DNA of 64,000 bases from Gammaproteobacteria bacterium. Its GTDB lineage: Bacteria > Pseudomonadota > Gammaproteobacteria > Chromatiales > Chromatiaceae. The stretch spans positions 1 to 64,000 of the forward strand of contig SACH01000005.1 of assembly GCA_009928645.1 (NCBI GenBank). Reading direction: 5' to 3'. The number at the start of each line of letters is the position of its first letter. Positions within the stretch are counted from its first letter, which is position 1. The translations under genes and the position numbers were made by a program. Positions 7,931 to 16,821 of this stretch are shown here, in pieces. The notes below the pieces were generated by a model. That model was given only the letters and a program-made list of their open reading frames with translations, was not told the origin of the DNA and made no database searches.

Positions 7931-8266
7931 ATGAGCAACCAGATCAACCTCGACACCCGCGGCGTCCTCACCGTCCAGGACCAGGCCGGCCAGCCGGTCA
8001 AGATCATCATCAAGCTGGCGGGCAAGGGCTACGGCAACGGCCGCATCGTCGGCGACCGCCAGTACCAGGTGTGCCGCTACGTCCCCACCATCAACGACCG
8101 CCGAAGCCCGGCCCAGCTCGCCCACCGCGAGCGCTTCAAGGCCGCCATCGCCGCCTGGCGCGCCCTGCCCGAGGTCGAGCGCCAGCGACTGCATGAAGAA
8201 GCCAAGGCCGAGGGCCGCTCCGGCTGGAACCGCTTCATCGCCGAGTATCTGCGGCCGACCCCGTGA
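7931..8266 (+). CDS. hypothetical protein, 111 aa
   Basis: This small soluble protein has no signal peptide or membrane segment. Its N-terminal half looks beta-rich ('GVLTVQDQAGQPVKIIIKLAGKGYGNG'). Its C-terminal half is a helical, charged module with 'SPAQLAHRERFKAAIAAWRALPEVERQRLHEEAK' and 'GWNRFIAEYL', a pattern seen in small proteins of mobile or phage-like neighbourhoods. I cannot name a family. It follows the paralogous pseudogene by 12 nt and was probably cotranscribed with it. The equivalent position after the 539 copy contains only a ~10-codon stub, so this is the only complete version here. Confidence 0.6.
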   Translation: MSNQINLDTRGVLTVQDQAGQPVKIIIKLAGKGYGNGRIVGDRQYQVCRYVPTINDRRSPAQLAHRERFKAAIAAWRALPEVERQRLHEEAKAEGRSGWNRFIAEYLRPTP

Positions 8267-8476
8267 AGCCGCGCGGCACCCGCCGCGCCACCACCCGCCC
8301 ATCATCGAGGATATCCACCACCGGCCAGGGCTCGACCTGGTCCAGCTCCTCTAGCCCAGCGTCCCACACCTCTTCCAGGTACCCATGCTGGGCCATCACA
8401 TCGGCCCCCAGCATGTTGAACAGCGTGGCCACCGTACCCTCACGCCCCAGGAGGGCTTGATCGGCCGCGCCTGCGT
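8240..8476 (-). pseudogene. possible C-terminal remnant of an unidentified gene
   Basis: A minus-strand frame in the 210-bp gap before the ATPase reads 'TLFNMLGADVMAQHGYLEEVWDAGLEELDQVEPWPVVDILDDGRVVARRVPRGF'. It looks like genuine, acidic protein sequence but lacks a plausible start, and its tail runs into the opposite-strand gene at 7931-8266. I cannot identify its family. It may be the end of a gene whose 5' part was lost when the neighbouring ATPase was inserted. Confidence 0.3.
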
Positions 8477-9922
8477 TCAGGCGCGCACCCGCAAGAGGTT
8501 GCGCGCAATGGTGTAGCAATGCAGGGCAACGGGCTCGAACAGGATCGCGATGCCCTCGCTGTCCATCTGACCGGTATAGGTCCGGGTCGTCACCAGCGGG
8601 CTTCGCGCCAACGGGTAGCGAGCGGCGAGCTCGCGAATGCCACGCAATGACGACGGCTCATGCGGTGGACGATCCGACCACTTGATCTCGACGGCGAAGC
8701 GCGGTCGCTGGGTGGGCGGATCGAGCGAGACGATATCGACCTCCAGATCCTGCCGACCCACTTTCCACCGCGCATAGTGCAGCGAGTGCGACAGGTTGGT
8801 GTCATGCAGCCATTGGCTCCAGACCGCCGTCTCGGCCAGGTTGCCCATGGCCTCGTCCTCGGCACCCACGAAGCCGAACAGGGCCGCGCGCACCGAGGGG
8901 TTGGTGAGGTAGACCTTGAAGGTGCGGGCACGCTTCAGCCGCAGCGCATTCTCGTCGATGCGGTGGACACGGCGGATGAGGAACGCGGCCTCGAGGTACT
9001 CCAGGTACTCCCCCAGGCGTTGCTTGGGAATGCTGGAGTGCTTGGAGAGCGCCTCCAGACCGACCTCGTCGCCGGTATTGAAGGCGAGCACGTTGAAAAA
9101 ACGATTGAGTTCCTGCGTATCCGCGATGCCATAGAGACTGGGCAAGTCCTTGAGCAGCACCTTGTCGATGATGTCCTGGCGCAGGAAACGCGACGGATTG
9201 GCCCGGACCGCGGGGCTCATCACCGCTTCGGGAAACCCGCCATAGTTGAGGTAGTTCAGGAACTCACGGTTGAGGGCATCGATATCCGTGGCGAGGTAGC
9301 GTGCAGGGGCCTCGTCTTCACGCACGCGGATGAGCGCCGCTTCCTGCCCCGCGAAGTCCAGATACTCCGCGAAGGTGAGCGCTGGCAAGACGAAATCAGT
9401 GAAACGGCCCGCGCCGGATTCGCGGCTCTTCATGCGCAGCGCGGCCGCCGCGGAGCCACTCGCAATGAAGCGAATCTGCGGATAGGTATCCACCAACGAT
9501 TTGAGATGGACCTCCCAGTCCTTGAGATACTGCACCTCGTCGAAGATCACCCAGAGTCGCTCGGCGGCGGCATGGTGATGCAGGTCCATGAACAGCCGCA
9601 CCAGGCTCTCCAGACTGCGCCCGGAATAGAGTGGCGTATCCAGCGACAGGTAGAGCACGCGGACACCCTCGAGGCCATCGTCGAGCAGCGCCTGGATGAA
9701 GTGCTTCAGCATCACCGTCTTGCCCACCCGGCGCGGGCCGATGAGGACAACGGCCCGACGCACGCCAGTCTCCAAGGCCAAGCGGCGGAAGTGGGGGAAA
9801 TAGGCGCGGCGGGGCCAGGCCGCCTCCTCTCGGTCGATTCCCTCCCCCGCGCGCCACCAGGGGTTGTCAGCGCCCAGGCGCCGTTGCACCTCCTGAACGG
9901 GAATCTCGAGCTGTGACGCCAT
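8477..9922 (-). CDS. AAA+ ATPase with C-terminal DUF4143 (AAA_14 family)
   Basis: This 481-aa protein has an N-terminal AAA_14 ATPase domain with Walker A 'IGPRRVGKT' (~61-69) and Walker B 'LWVIFDEVQY', followed by 'FIASGSAAAAL'. The second half has the DUF4143 features: 'NYGGFPEAV', 'YLEYLEAAFLIRRV', 'KVYLTNPSVRAAL', and a nuclease-like 'DLEVDIVSL...FAVEIKWSD' segment reminiscent of PD-(D/E)XK folds. The biochemical role of this family is unsettled; members are common in variable genome regions. Length and motifs indicate an intact gene. It is a lone gene between debris and the integrase remnant, so it may be cargo of the same island. Confidence 0.85.
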   Translation of the reverse strand: MASQLEIPVQEVQRRLGADNPWWRAGEGIDREEAAWPRRAYFPHFRRLALETGVRRAVVLIGPRRVGKTVMLKHFIQALLDDGLEGVRVLYLSLDTPLYSGRSLESLVRLFMDLHHHAAAERLWVIFDEVQYLKDWEVHLKSLVDTYPQIRFIASGSAAAALRMKSRESGAGRFTDFVLPALTFAEYLDFAGQEAALIRVREDEAPARYLATDIDALNREFLNYLNYGGFPEAVMSPAVRANPSRFLRQDIIDKVLLKDLPSLYGIADTQELNRFFNVLAFNTGDEVGLEALSKHSSIPKQRLGEYLEYLEAAFLIRRVHRIDENALRLKRARTFKVYLTNPSVRAALFGFVGAEDEAMGNLAETAVWSQWLHDTNLSHSLHYARWKVGRQDLEVDIVSLDPPTQRPRFAVEIKWSDRPPHEPSSLRGIRELAARYPLARSPLVTTRTYTGQMDSEGIAILFEPVALHCYTIARNLLRVRA

Positions 9923-10124
9923 TAGAGAGATCTCACGTGCTTAACCTGTCAGTTTAAGCGCCGATTCTACTTCTAAACATGACGGCAGGGCATAAATCTC
10001 ATAGAAACAGAGCATTGGCCCGTTCTATTTGTGACGCGATCTGTTTGCGACGCGATCTTTTCCGCCCTGGTGACCCCCGGTCCGTTTGGCGCGTTGGTCT
10101 AGCGTTGATACGAAATTCGCGCGC

Positions 10125-10420
10125 AATGGTGTCCCGATTCACCCTGGGTGTTCACGCGCCGGGATGGCACGCGCATCGAATCGATCAAGACCAGCTTCGC
10201 CGCCGCCTGCGTCAAAGCCGGGATCAGCGACTGTCACCCCCACGACCTACGCCGGACCTGCGGCTCCTGGCTCATCCAGGGCGGCACCGACATCGCCCGC
10301 GTGGCCCGCATCCTGCGCCACGCCGACGTCAGGGTAACGGCCAAGGTCTATGCACACCTACGCACCGAAGATCTGGAAGGCGAACTCGAAGCGCTCACGC
10401 AACGTGCTACCGGTACCTAG
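10125..10420 (+). pseudogene. C-terminal fragment of a tyrosine recombinase (phage-type integrase)
   Basis: The frame reads 'PWVFTRRDGTRIESIKTSFAAACVKAGI' and then 'HPHDLRRTCGSWLIQGGTDIARVARILRHADVRVTAKVYAHL'. These are the HxxR, H and catalytic Tyr boxes of tyrosine integrases. The N-terminal arm and core-binding domains and the first catalytic Arg are missing, and in-frame stops lie upstream. It ends about 90 bp from tRNA-Val, the usual location for an island integrase. It is almost certainly inactive and dates an old integration event at this tRNA. Confidence 0.85.
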
Positions 10421-10507
10421 ATATCACGTTGACATATCACGTTGGGATTTTGAGGCCCTGGAGACCCTGCTGGGTCTTATCCAGGTTATTGATTCGGAGG
10501 GGGAATT

Positions 10508-10582
10508 TGGTGGGCGATACTGGGATTGAACCAGTGACCCCTCCCGTGTGAAGGGAGTGCTCTCCCGCTGAGCTAATCGCCC
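10508..10582 (-). tRNA. tRNA-Val (anticodon CAC), CCA encoded
   Basis: The minus strand folds as a standard cloverleaf. The acceptor GGGCGAT pairs with ATCGCCC, followed by discriminator A and an encoded CCA. The D-arm is 'TAGCTCAGCGGGAGAGC', the anticodon stem-loop is CTCCC-TTCACAC-GGGAG (anticodon CAC, reading GUG) and the T-loop is 'GGTTCAATCCC'. It is a likely attachment site for the island to its left. The 280 bp beyond it (10583-10861) shows nothing I can interpret. Confidence 0.95.
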
Positions 10583-10861
10583 GATCAAGAGGCGCCTATT
10601 TTAGGGAGCGGCCCGGAGGGCGTCAAATCAGCTTGCGGGGCTGATTGCTATGCGCATCCCGCGGATGGAGAGGGAAAATCGCGGTGGCACCCCGTCATGC
10701 AACCCTTGCAAGGGAATTTCTGAAATGCGAAGGGGTGAGCGAGGTGCTGCCGCGATAGGGGTGAGTACTCAACGCACAGACCGATGAATCATTGAAGATT
10801 CTCCCCTCAGCTCGACCGGTAAAGGCCAGGGTCGGACGACTCAGGGGTCGGTTGTGAGGGG

Positions 10862-11101
10862 TCAGGGGTTCAGCCGGTAGTGATGAAAGGCCTCGTCGTC
10901 GCGATAGTGGACGTCGGTCCAACACTTGGGCAGGGGTTCGCCGGAGCAGAACAAGAGATCGGCCTTACGGAATTGCTCAGGGTCCTGGAGTTCTTCGCCG
11001 GCGTGGTAACGGCCGACCAGTGCCTCATGGAGGGGGTTGAACAGGTCGCGCAGCCCCAGCACCTCAACGAGCTTGCCACTGGCTTTGTGTTTCAGAAACA
11101 T
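10862..11101 (-). CDS. conserved small hypothetical protein, 79 aa
   Basis: The ATG at 11101 has a strong GAGGAGG site six bases upstream and is preferred to the GTG three bases earlier. The product begins 'MFLKHKASGKLVEVLGLRDLFNPL' and continues 'VGRYHAGEELQDPEQFRKADLLFCSGEPLPKCWTDVHYR'. Similar short proteins are, as far as I recall, widespread in sulfur-oxidising gammaproteobacteria and sometimes loosely labelled acetyltransferase, but this length cannot form such an enzyme. It lies 87 bp downstream of ibaG on the same strand. Function unknown. Confidence 0.75.
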   Translation of the reverse strand: MFLKHKASGKLVEVLGLRDLFNPLHEALVGRYHAGEELQDPEQFRKADLLFCSGEPLPKCWTDVHYRDDEAFHHYRLNP

Positions 11102-11188
11102 CACAGGCCTCCTCAGGGTTGGTTGTTGGTCGGTTCCTACAGCAAGTATGACTTGCCGTGTCGGGAATGCCAGGTTTTCAGGCCCGGA

Positions 11189-11434
11189 TCACCCGCCTTG
11201 CAGGGCGGCCTGTTCCGGGGTCAGGGTCTTGATGGAGAGGGCGTGTAGTTCGCCACTCTCGATCTGGGGTTTGACCGTGGCCATGACCAGGCGCTGCCGT
11301 TCAATGGGGCTCTTGCCGACGAAGGCGGCGCTGATGACCAGGGCCTCGAAGTGGCTGCCGTCGCCACTGACCTGGACCGCGGCATCGGGCAGGCCGGCAC
11401 GGATGAGTTGGGCTATCGCTTGGGTTTCCATCAT
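11189..11434 (-). CDS. ibaG: BolA/IbaG family protein
   Basis: This 81-aa protein has the small alpha/beta fold of BolA-like proteins, with 'DAAVQVSGDGSHFEALVISAAFVGKSPIERQRLVMATVKPQIESGELHALSIKT'. The conserved 'GDGSHFE' loop and 'F.GKS...RQR.V' helix identify the IbaG/YrbA branch. These proteins pair with monothiol glutaredoxins in Fe-S cluster and acid-stress physiology. Two ATG codons occur at the start (11434 and 11431); either would work. It lies on the same strand downstream of prfC, about 55 bp away. Confidence 0.92.
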   Translation of the reverse strand: MMETQAIAQLIRAGLPDAAVQVSGDGSHFEALVISAAFVGKSPIERQRLVMATVKPQIESGELHALSIKTLTPEQAALQGG

Positions 11435-11488
11435 GCTTCAGAGTCGGTGAACAAGGGTTGAAGGCCGGTGGCCCGGTCAGGTCAGGGG

Positions 11489-13069
11489 TCACAGCTCGCG
11501 GGTCGCCAGGAAGCGGATGTCGGGCCAGCGCTCCTGGGTCAGGCTAAGATTGACGCGGGTCGGGGCCAGATAGACGAGCTGGTTATTACCGTCCAGGGCG
11601 AGGTTTTCGAAGGCCTTGTCGCGGAAACGCTCCAGCAGCTTGGGGTCGTCGCAGCCGATCCAGCGGGCGGTGTGGATGCCAACCGCCTCGACCACGGCCT
11701 CGACCCCGTATTCGTCCTTGAGCCGGAAGGCGGCGACGTCGAACTGCAAGCTGCCGACGGCGCCCAGGATCAGGTCGTTGTTCTTGAGGGGCCTAAAGAC
11801 CTGGGTGGCGCCCTCCTCCGCCAGTTGCACCACCCCCTTCTGCAAGGCCTTCATCTTCAGCGGATCCTTGAGGACGACGCGGCGGAACAGCTCGGGGGCG
11901 AAGAAGGGGATGCCGATGTACTTAAGGTCCTCGCCCTCGGTGAAGGTGTCGCCGATCTGGATGGTGCCGTGGTTGTGCAGGCCGATGATGTCGCCGGGCC
12001 AGGCCTCCTCCACCAGTTGGCGCTCGTCGGCCTGGAAGGTGATGGCGTTGGCGATCTGCACCGTCTTGCCGAGGCGCACGTGGCGCATCTTCATGCCCTT
12101 GCGGTAACTGCCGGAGCAGACGCGCAGGAAGGCGATGCGGTCGCGATGCCCCGGGTCCATGTTGGCCTGGATCTTGAAGACGAAGCCGGTGAAGGCCTCT
12201 TCCTCCGCGGCGACCTCCCGTTGCAGGGTCGCCCGGGGCCGGGGGGGCGGGGCGTAGGCGACGAAGGCGCGCAGCAGCTCCTCGACGCCGAAGTTGTTGA
12301 TGGCGGAGCCGAAGAAGACCGGGGTCTGGTCGCCGGCGCGGTAGGCGTCCAGGTCCAGGGGGTGGCTGGCGCCGGCCACCAGTTCCATGTCCTCGCGCAG
12401 TTCGTCCGCCTGGTCGCCCAGGAGCTCGTCCAGGCGCGGGTGGTCCAGGCCCTTGATCACCTCGCCGGTGCGGATGCGCCCGCCGTGCTGGGCGCTGAAG
12501 AGGTGGGTCAGGCCGCTGCGCAGGTCGTAGACGCCCTTGAAGCGCTTGCCGATGCCGATGGGCCAGGTGACGGGGGCGCAGCGGATCTTGAGGACCGACT
12601 CGATCTCGTCGAGGATTTCGATGGGATTGCGCCCCTCCCGGTCCAGCTTGTTGACGAAGGTGAGGATGGGGGTGGCGCGCAGGCGGCAGACATCCATCAG
12701 CTTGATGGTGCGCTCCTCCACGCCCTTGGCGACGTCGATGACCATCAGGGCCGAGTCCACCGCGGTCAGGGTGCGGTAGGTGTCCTCGGAGAAGTCCTCG
12801 TGACCGGGGGTGTCGAGCAGGTTGACGATGGCCTCGCCATAGGGGAATTGCATGACCGAGGAGGTCACGGAGATGCCGCGCTGCTTTTCCAGCTCCATCC
12901 AGTCGGAGGTGGCGTGACGCGCCGCCTTGCGCCCCTTGACGGTGCCGGCCATCTGAATGGCCCCGCCAAAGAGGAGCAGCTTTTCCGTAAGGGTGGTCTT
13001 GCCGGCGTCAGGGTGGGAGATGATGGCGAAGGTGCGCCGTTTGGCGAGTTGCTCTAAAAGCTGCGACAT
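11489..13069 (-). CDS. prfC: peptide chain release factor 3
   Basis: This 526-aa translational GTPase recycles RF1/RF2 from the ribosome. G-motifs are intact: '[10 protein letters not shown]' (G1), 'DTPGHEDF' (G3) and 'NKLDREGR' (G4), followed by the RF3-specific '[17 protein letters not shown]'. The ATG at 13069 ('[14 protein letters not shown]') matches the normal RF3 start and length (about 529 aa in E. coli). The track's extra 64 N-terminal residues are translated leader. It stands upstream of ibaG, possibly as one transcript. Confidence 0.97.
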   Translation of the reverse strand: MSQLLEQLAKRRTFAIISHPDAGKTTLTEKLLLFGGAIQMAGTVKGRKAARHATSDWMELEKQRGISVTSSVMQFPYGEAIVNLLDTPGHEDFSEDTYRTLTAVDSALMVIDVAKGVEERTIKLMDVCRLRATPILTFVNKLDREGRNPIEILDEIESVLKIRCAPVTWPIGIGKRFKGVYDLRSGLTHLFSAQHGGRIRTGEVIKGLDHPRLDELLGDQADELREDMELVAGASHPLDLDAYRAGDQTPVFFGSAINNFGVEELLRAFVAYAPPPRPRATLQREVAAEEEAFTGFVFKIQANMDPGHRDRIAFLRVCSGSYRKGMKMRHVRLGKTVQIANAITFQADERQLVEEAWPGDIIGLHNHGTIQIGDTFTEGEDLKYIGIPFFAPELFRRVVLKDPLKMKALQKGVVQLAEEGATQVFRPLKNNDLILGAVGSLQFDVAAFRLKDEYGVEAVVEAVGIHTARWIGCDDPKLLERFRDKAFENLALDGNNQLVYLAPTRVNLSLTQERWPDIRFLATREL

Positions 13070-13160
13070 GCGGGGTCTGGTGGAGGGGGAAGCCGCCCGG
13101 GGGCAAAGCAGCGGATTATACCCGGACCTGGCAGGCCAGGCCCGGGTCGTCCTCAGGCGA

Positions 13161-14174
13161 TCAGGCGCCGAAGAAGGTGCGTGACAGGATGCCGATGAGG
13201 ATGCCGAAGGAGCGCACCGCCTCCAGGGAGACATTGGTGCCCTTGAAATTGCCGCTGCCATCGATCTGACTGGCCAACTCTTCCTCGACCCCGTCGACCA
13301 TGGCCTTGACGTAGGCCGATTCCTTCATGATGAGCTGACCGGTGACGCCATCGACGTTGGCGAACAGGTCGCTGTCCCCGTCGGCGCTGGCGAAGAGGGC
13401 ATCGTCGGAGCTGAGCGTGGCACTGGGCAGGGTCAGGGTCAGGTCATACTGGGTCTGGCTGGCGACGCCGGGGGTATCGGTCCAGGGCATGTTGCCCTTG
13501 AGGGCATAGTTCTGCTCGCCGCAGCGGGCGCTGAGATTGATGAACCAGGAATTGGTCTGATAGGAGAAGATCATGTCCCCGTTCCAGGTGCAGCCCTTTT
13601 CTGAGGGCAGGCCGGCGGAGGGGATAAAGAATTTGCTGAGCTGGACACTGTCGACACGCTCGTCGATCACCGCGCCTGAGGTCTGCTCTCCGCGCAGCTT
13701 CTTCAGCAGCGCCGCCTGGAGTTCCGCCGCGCCGGGTGAGGGGTTTTCCGGCTTGAGGGTCATGCTGCCACTGAAGGCCTCCGCCGAGGCGGGGACCTTG
13801 CCCATGGCCAGGTAATTGACACTCAGAGTGTTGCCTTCGACCTGACCGTTCTCCTTGACCGTAAAACCGCCGGCATACTGGGTGCGCGGCAGCTTCTGGC
13901 TGGGATTGTTGGGATTGACGATATTGCCTGTACCCGAGACGCTGCACTGCTCGTTGGTGCGCAGCACGAAGGCCTTGGTGCGCCCGGCCTGGCATTCCAG
14001 AGCCAGGTTGGTGACGATCTTGGCATCCGCCACCGTGAACTTGAACGTGTCGTTGCGCGCGGGGTCGCGCAGGGAGGGCATATTGGCGCTGAAGCTAAGA
14101 TCGACCTTGGCCTCCTGGGCCAGGACCGGCAGACTGGCCATACCGCACAGCGCCGCGATGACAAATTTTTTCAT
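13161..14174 (-). CDS. secreted hypothetical protein, 337 aa
   Basis: The ATG at 14174 gives a signal peptide '[23 protein letters not shown]' with a probable cleavage after ALA-type 'VLAQ|E'. The mature part is Ser/Thr/Asn-rich and looks beta-structured, with several cysteines ('ALECQAGR', 'NEQCSVSG', 'GCTWNGD', 'ARCGEQN') that could form disulfides. I see no known catalytic motif. A GGTAA-like element precedes the start; the track's 79-residue extension runs through the upstream intergenic repeats and is not real. It is probably periplasmic or outer-membrane-associated, function unknown. Confidence 0.8.
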   Translation of the reverse strand: MKKFVIAALCGMASLPVLAQEAKVDLSFSANMPSLRDPARNDTFKFTVADAKIVTNLALECQAGRTKAFVLRTNEQCSVSGTGNIVNPNNPSQKLPRTQYAGGFTVKENGQVEGNTLSVNYLAMGKVPASAEAFSGSMTLKPENPSPGAAELQAALLKKLRGEQTSGAVIDERVDSVQLSKFFIPSAGLPSEKGCTWNGDMIFSYQTNSWFINLSARCGEQNYALKGNMPWTDTPGVASQTQYDLTLTLPSATLSSDDALFASADGDSDLFANVDGVTGQLIMKESAYVKAMVDGVEEELASQIDGSGNFKGTNVSLEAVRSFGILIGILSRTFFGA

Positions 14175-14263
14175 CGAGTTACCTTGAGTGTTTGGTGGGA
14201 TTTTCGGGGTGAGGGACGGGCCGGGCACATGCCGGTTCGTTTGAGTATGGTCGCCACCCCCGG

Positions 14264-14366
14264 AGGGGTCAAGGTAAGCGGCCCTCAAACCTCGCCAAGA
14301 CACGGGTGTTTTGAGCCTCCTCGACCTCGCCCCAAGGTCAAGGTAAGGGGCCTCAGGCCTCGGCCA
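14264..14366. repeat. partial duplication of the rfbD 3' tail
   Basis: About 30 bp around the rfbD stop (near 14334-14364, 'GGTCAAGGTAAGGGGCCTCAGGCCTCGGCC') recurs at about 14267-14297 as 'GGTCAAGGTAAGCGGCCCTCAAACCTCGCC'. The second copy is non-coding and diverged, consistent with an old local tandem duplication downstream of the operon. Confidence 0.6.
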
Positions 14367-15243
14367 GACATTGGGCCAGAGATGCCTCCCAAGCCGGGGG
14401 GACGAGGCCAAAGACCTCGCGCAGCCGGCCGTTGTCCAGGACCGAGTAGGCCGGGCGCTTGGCCGGGGAGGGATAGTCCCGGGAGGGGATGGGCAACAGC
14501 CGGCAGTTCAAGCCGCTGGCCTGCTGGATGGCCTTAGCGAAGCCCCACCAGCTCGTCTGGCCGCCGCCGCTGACGTGGTAGAGCCCGCCCTGGGTCTTCA
14601 GGTCGATGTCGCCGCGCAGGACCCGGTACAGGAGTTGGGCGCTGACCTCGGCCAGCAGCCGGGCCCAGGTGGGGGCGCCGATCTGGTCGTCGACGACCTT
14701 GAGCTCGTCGCGCTCCCGCAGCAGGCGCTGCATGGTGAGGAGGAAGTTCTGACCGTAGCGGCCATAGACCCAACTGGTGCGCAGGATCAGGGCCGGGGCG
14801 CCGGAGTCCAGCAGGCGGTTCTCCCCGTCGAGCTTGGTGGCCCCATAGACGTTGAGGGGCCGGGGCTCGTCGTCTTCCCGGTAGGGGCGCTCGGCGGCGC
14901 CGGAGAAGACGAAGTCGGTGGAGTAGTGCAGCACCGGGATCTGGCGGTCGGCCACCAGGCGGCCCAACAGGCCGGGGGCATCGCCATTGATCCGCTGGGC
15001 CAGGTCCGGCTCGCTCTCGGCCTTGTCCACCGCGGTGTAGGCGGCGGCATTGATGACGACATCGGGCTGGGTGGCGCGGATCAGGCGGGTCAGGGACTCG
15101 GCATCGGCCAGATTGACCGCCTGTTCCCAGCGCCCGTCCAGAGTGGCGCGCACGATGCGGCCCAGGGGCGCCAGGGTGCGCTGCAATTCCCAACCGACCT
15201 GGCCGTCGGCACCGATGAGGAGGAGGGTCGGGGGTGTCTTCAT
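14353..15243 (-). CDS. rfbD: dTDP-4-dehydrorhamnose reductase
   Basis: This 296-aa short-chain dehydrogenase makes dTDP-L-rhamnose, the last step of the pathway, for O-antigen or other surface glycans. The Rossmann loop is 'LLLIGADGQVGWEL', the catalytic pair is in 'NVYGATKLDGE' (YxxxK), and 'YSTDFVFSGAAERPYREDD' is typical of RfbD. It is the last gene of the minus-strand rfbBACD operon, 15 bp after rfbC. Length is normal. A short duplicate of its 3' tail lies downstream. Confidence 0.96.
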   Translation of the reverse strand: MKTPPTLLLIGADGQVGWELQRTLAPLGRIVRATLDGRWEQAVNLADAESLTRLIRATQPDVVINAAAYTAVDKAESEPDLAQRINGDAPGLLGRLVADRQIPVLHYSTDFVFSGAAERPYREDDEPRPLNVYGATKLDGENRLLDSGAPALILRTSWVYGRYGQNFLLTMQRLLRERDELKVVDDQIGAPTWARLLAEVSAQLLYRVLRGDIDLKTQGGLYHVSGGGQTSWWGFAKAIQQASGLNCRLLPIPSRDYPSPAKRPAYSVLDNGRLREVFGLVPPAWEASLAQCLAEA

Positions 15244-15258
15244 GGGCGGTTCCGATGG

Positions 15259-15834
15259 TTAGCTGGCCGGATCGAAGGATACATAGCTTGGCAGCCGCCC
15301 GACCGGGACCTCGGCCAGGGCGATGGCGGCCTGGTCCTTGGCGGAAAGCACCGGAGCGCCTTGCAGTGGCCAGTCGATGCCAATGGCCGGGTCGTTCCAG
15401 GCGATCGAGATCTCGTGCTCCGGATGGTAGTAGTCGCTGCACTTGTAGCTGAAGAGGGCGTCCTCGCCAGTGACGTAGTAGCCATGGGCGAAGCCCGGCG
15501 GCACCCAGAACTGGCGGTGATTGTCCCCGGACAGCAGCACGCCGGTCCAGCGGCCGAACCAGGGCGAGCCGGGACGGGCGTCCACGGCCACGTCGAAGAC
15601 CTCCCCCCGCAGCACCTGCACCAGCTTGCCCTGGGCATGGGGGTGCTGGATGTGCAGGCCCCGCAGGACGCCGTGGCGGGAATAGGCCTGGTTGTCCTGG
15701 ACCAGCCCGGCGGGGATGCCGGCGGCGGCATAGCGCTCCTGCTGCCAGGACTCCAGAAACCAGCCGCGGGCGTCCCCGAAGACCTGGGGTTCGATGATGA
15801 GGACGTCGGGGATCGCGGTGGGGATGATCTTCAT
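15259..15834 (-). CDS. rfbC: dTDP-4-dehydrorhamnose 3,5-epimerase
   Basis: This 191-aa cupin-fold epimerase converts dTDP-4-keto-6-deoxyglucose to the L-rhamno form. Family landmarks are 'EPQVFGDARGWFLESW', 'VLRGLHIQHPHAQGKLVQVLRGEVFDVAVD' (the active-site His is in GLH) and 'WVPPGFAHGYYV'. It starts 26 bp downstream of rfbA and ends 15 bp before rfbD, so it is clearly part of the rfb operon. Length and motifs are complete. Confidence 0.96.
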   Translation of the reverse strand: MKIIPTAIPDVLIIEPQVFGDARGWFLESWQQERYAAAGIPAGLVQDNQAYSRHGVLRGLHIQHPHAQGKLVQVLRGEVFDVAVDARPGSPWFGRWTGVLLSGDNHRQFWVPPGFAHGYYVTGEDALFSYKCSDYYHPEHEISIAWNDPAIGIDWPLQGAPVLSAKDQAAIALAEVPVGRLPSYVSFDPAS

Positions 15835-15860
15835 CGGTTAGGCATGCTCTGATAGGGTGC

Positions 15861-16745
15861 TCATGGCTCGGCGGAGCGCTCCAGCAGACCCAGGAGGTAT
15901 TCGCCGTAGCCGCTCTTGGCCAGGGGGGCGGCGATGGCGCGCAACTGGTCGGCGTCGATCCAGCGCCGCTGCCAGGCGACCTCCTCGGGACAGCAGATCT
16001 TCAGCCCCTGGCGGGACTCGATGGTCTCGATGAAGTTGCTGGCCTCCATCAGGGACTGGTGGGTGCCGGTGTCGAGCCAGGCGGTGCCGCGGCCCAGGCG
16101 CTCCAGGTAGAGCTCCTCCTGGGCCAGGTAGCGATTGTTGAGGTCGGTGATCTCCAGTTCCCCCCGGGGCGAGGGCTTGAGGCCGGCCGCCAGGTCGCAC
16201 ACCTGGCCGTCATAGAAGTAGAGCCCGGTGACGGCGTAGTTGGACTTGGGCCGGACCGGCTTCTCCTCGAGGCTGAGGACCCGGCCCATGCCGTCCAGCT
16301 CGGCCACGCCATAGCGCTCCGGGTCCCTGACCCAGTAGCCGAACACCGAGGCGCCCCGCTCGCGCAGGTTGGCGGCGCGCATCTGCTGCACCAGGCCGTG
16401 GCCGTAGAAGATGTTGTCGCCGAGGATGAGGCAGCTCGGGTCCCCGGCGATGAAGTCGGCGCCGATGAGGAAGGCCTGGGCCAGGCCGCCGGGCTCGGGC
16501 TGGACGGCGTACTGGATGGCGATGCCCCACTGGCTGCCATCGCCCAATAGATCCCGGAAGGCGCTGGCGTCCCGGGGGGTGGTGATGACCAGGATCTCTC
16601 TAATCCCCGCCAGCATCAGGGTGGCGAGAGGGTAGTAGATCATGGGCTTGTCGTACACCGGCAGCAGTTGCTTGCTGGTGGTATGGGTCAGGGGATAGAG
16701 CCGGGTGCCGGAGCCGCCGGCGAGGATGAGGCCTTTGCGATTCAT
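15861..16745 (-). CDS. rfbA: glucose-1-phosphate thymidylyltransferase
   Basis: This 294-aa nucleotidyltransferase starts the dTDP-rhamnose pathway from dTTP and glucose-1-phosphate. The start '[20 protein letters not shown]' contains the sugar-nucleotidyltransferase signature GGxGTRL, and '[22 protein letters not shown]' follows. The ATG at 16745 is preferred to the track start five codons upstream because the family begins directly at the signature. It is the second gene of rfbBACD, 76 bp after rfbB. Confidence 0.96.
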   Translation of the reverse strand: MNRKGLILAGGSGTRLYPLTHTTSKQLLPVYDKPMIYYPLATLMLAGIREILVITTPRDASAFRDLLGDGSQWGIAIQYAVQPEPGGLAQAFLIGADFIAGDPSCLILGDNIFYGHGLVQQMRAANLRERGASVFGYWVRDPERYGVAELDGMGRVLSLEEKPVRPKSNYAVTGLYFYDGQVCDLAAGLKPSPRGELEITDLNNRYLAQEELYLERLGRGTAWLDTGTHQSLMEASNFIETIESRQGLKICCPEEVAWQRRWIDADQLRAIAAPLAKSGYGEYLLGLLERSAEP

Positions 16746-16821
16746 TGGGATTCCTTGCAATTCCTTGAGCGGCGGCCTTCAGAGCTGTGCTGAGGGCCGC
16801 GAAGCAGATGAGGCCAGGGCC

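Noticed and set aside
11468-13057. 529-aa ORF on the plus strand across prfC
   Set aside because: It is antisense to release factor 3, which is complete.
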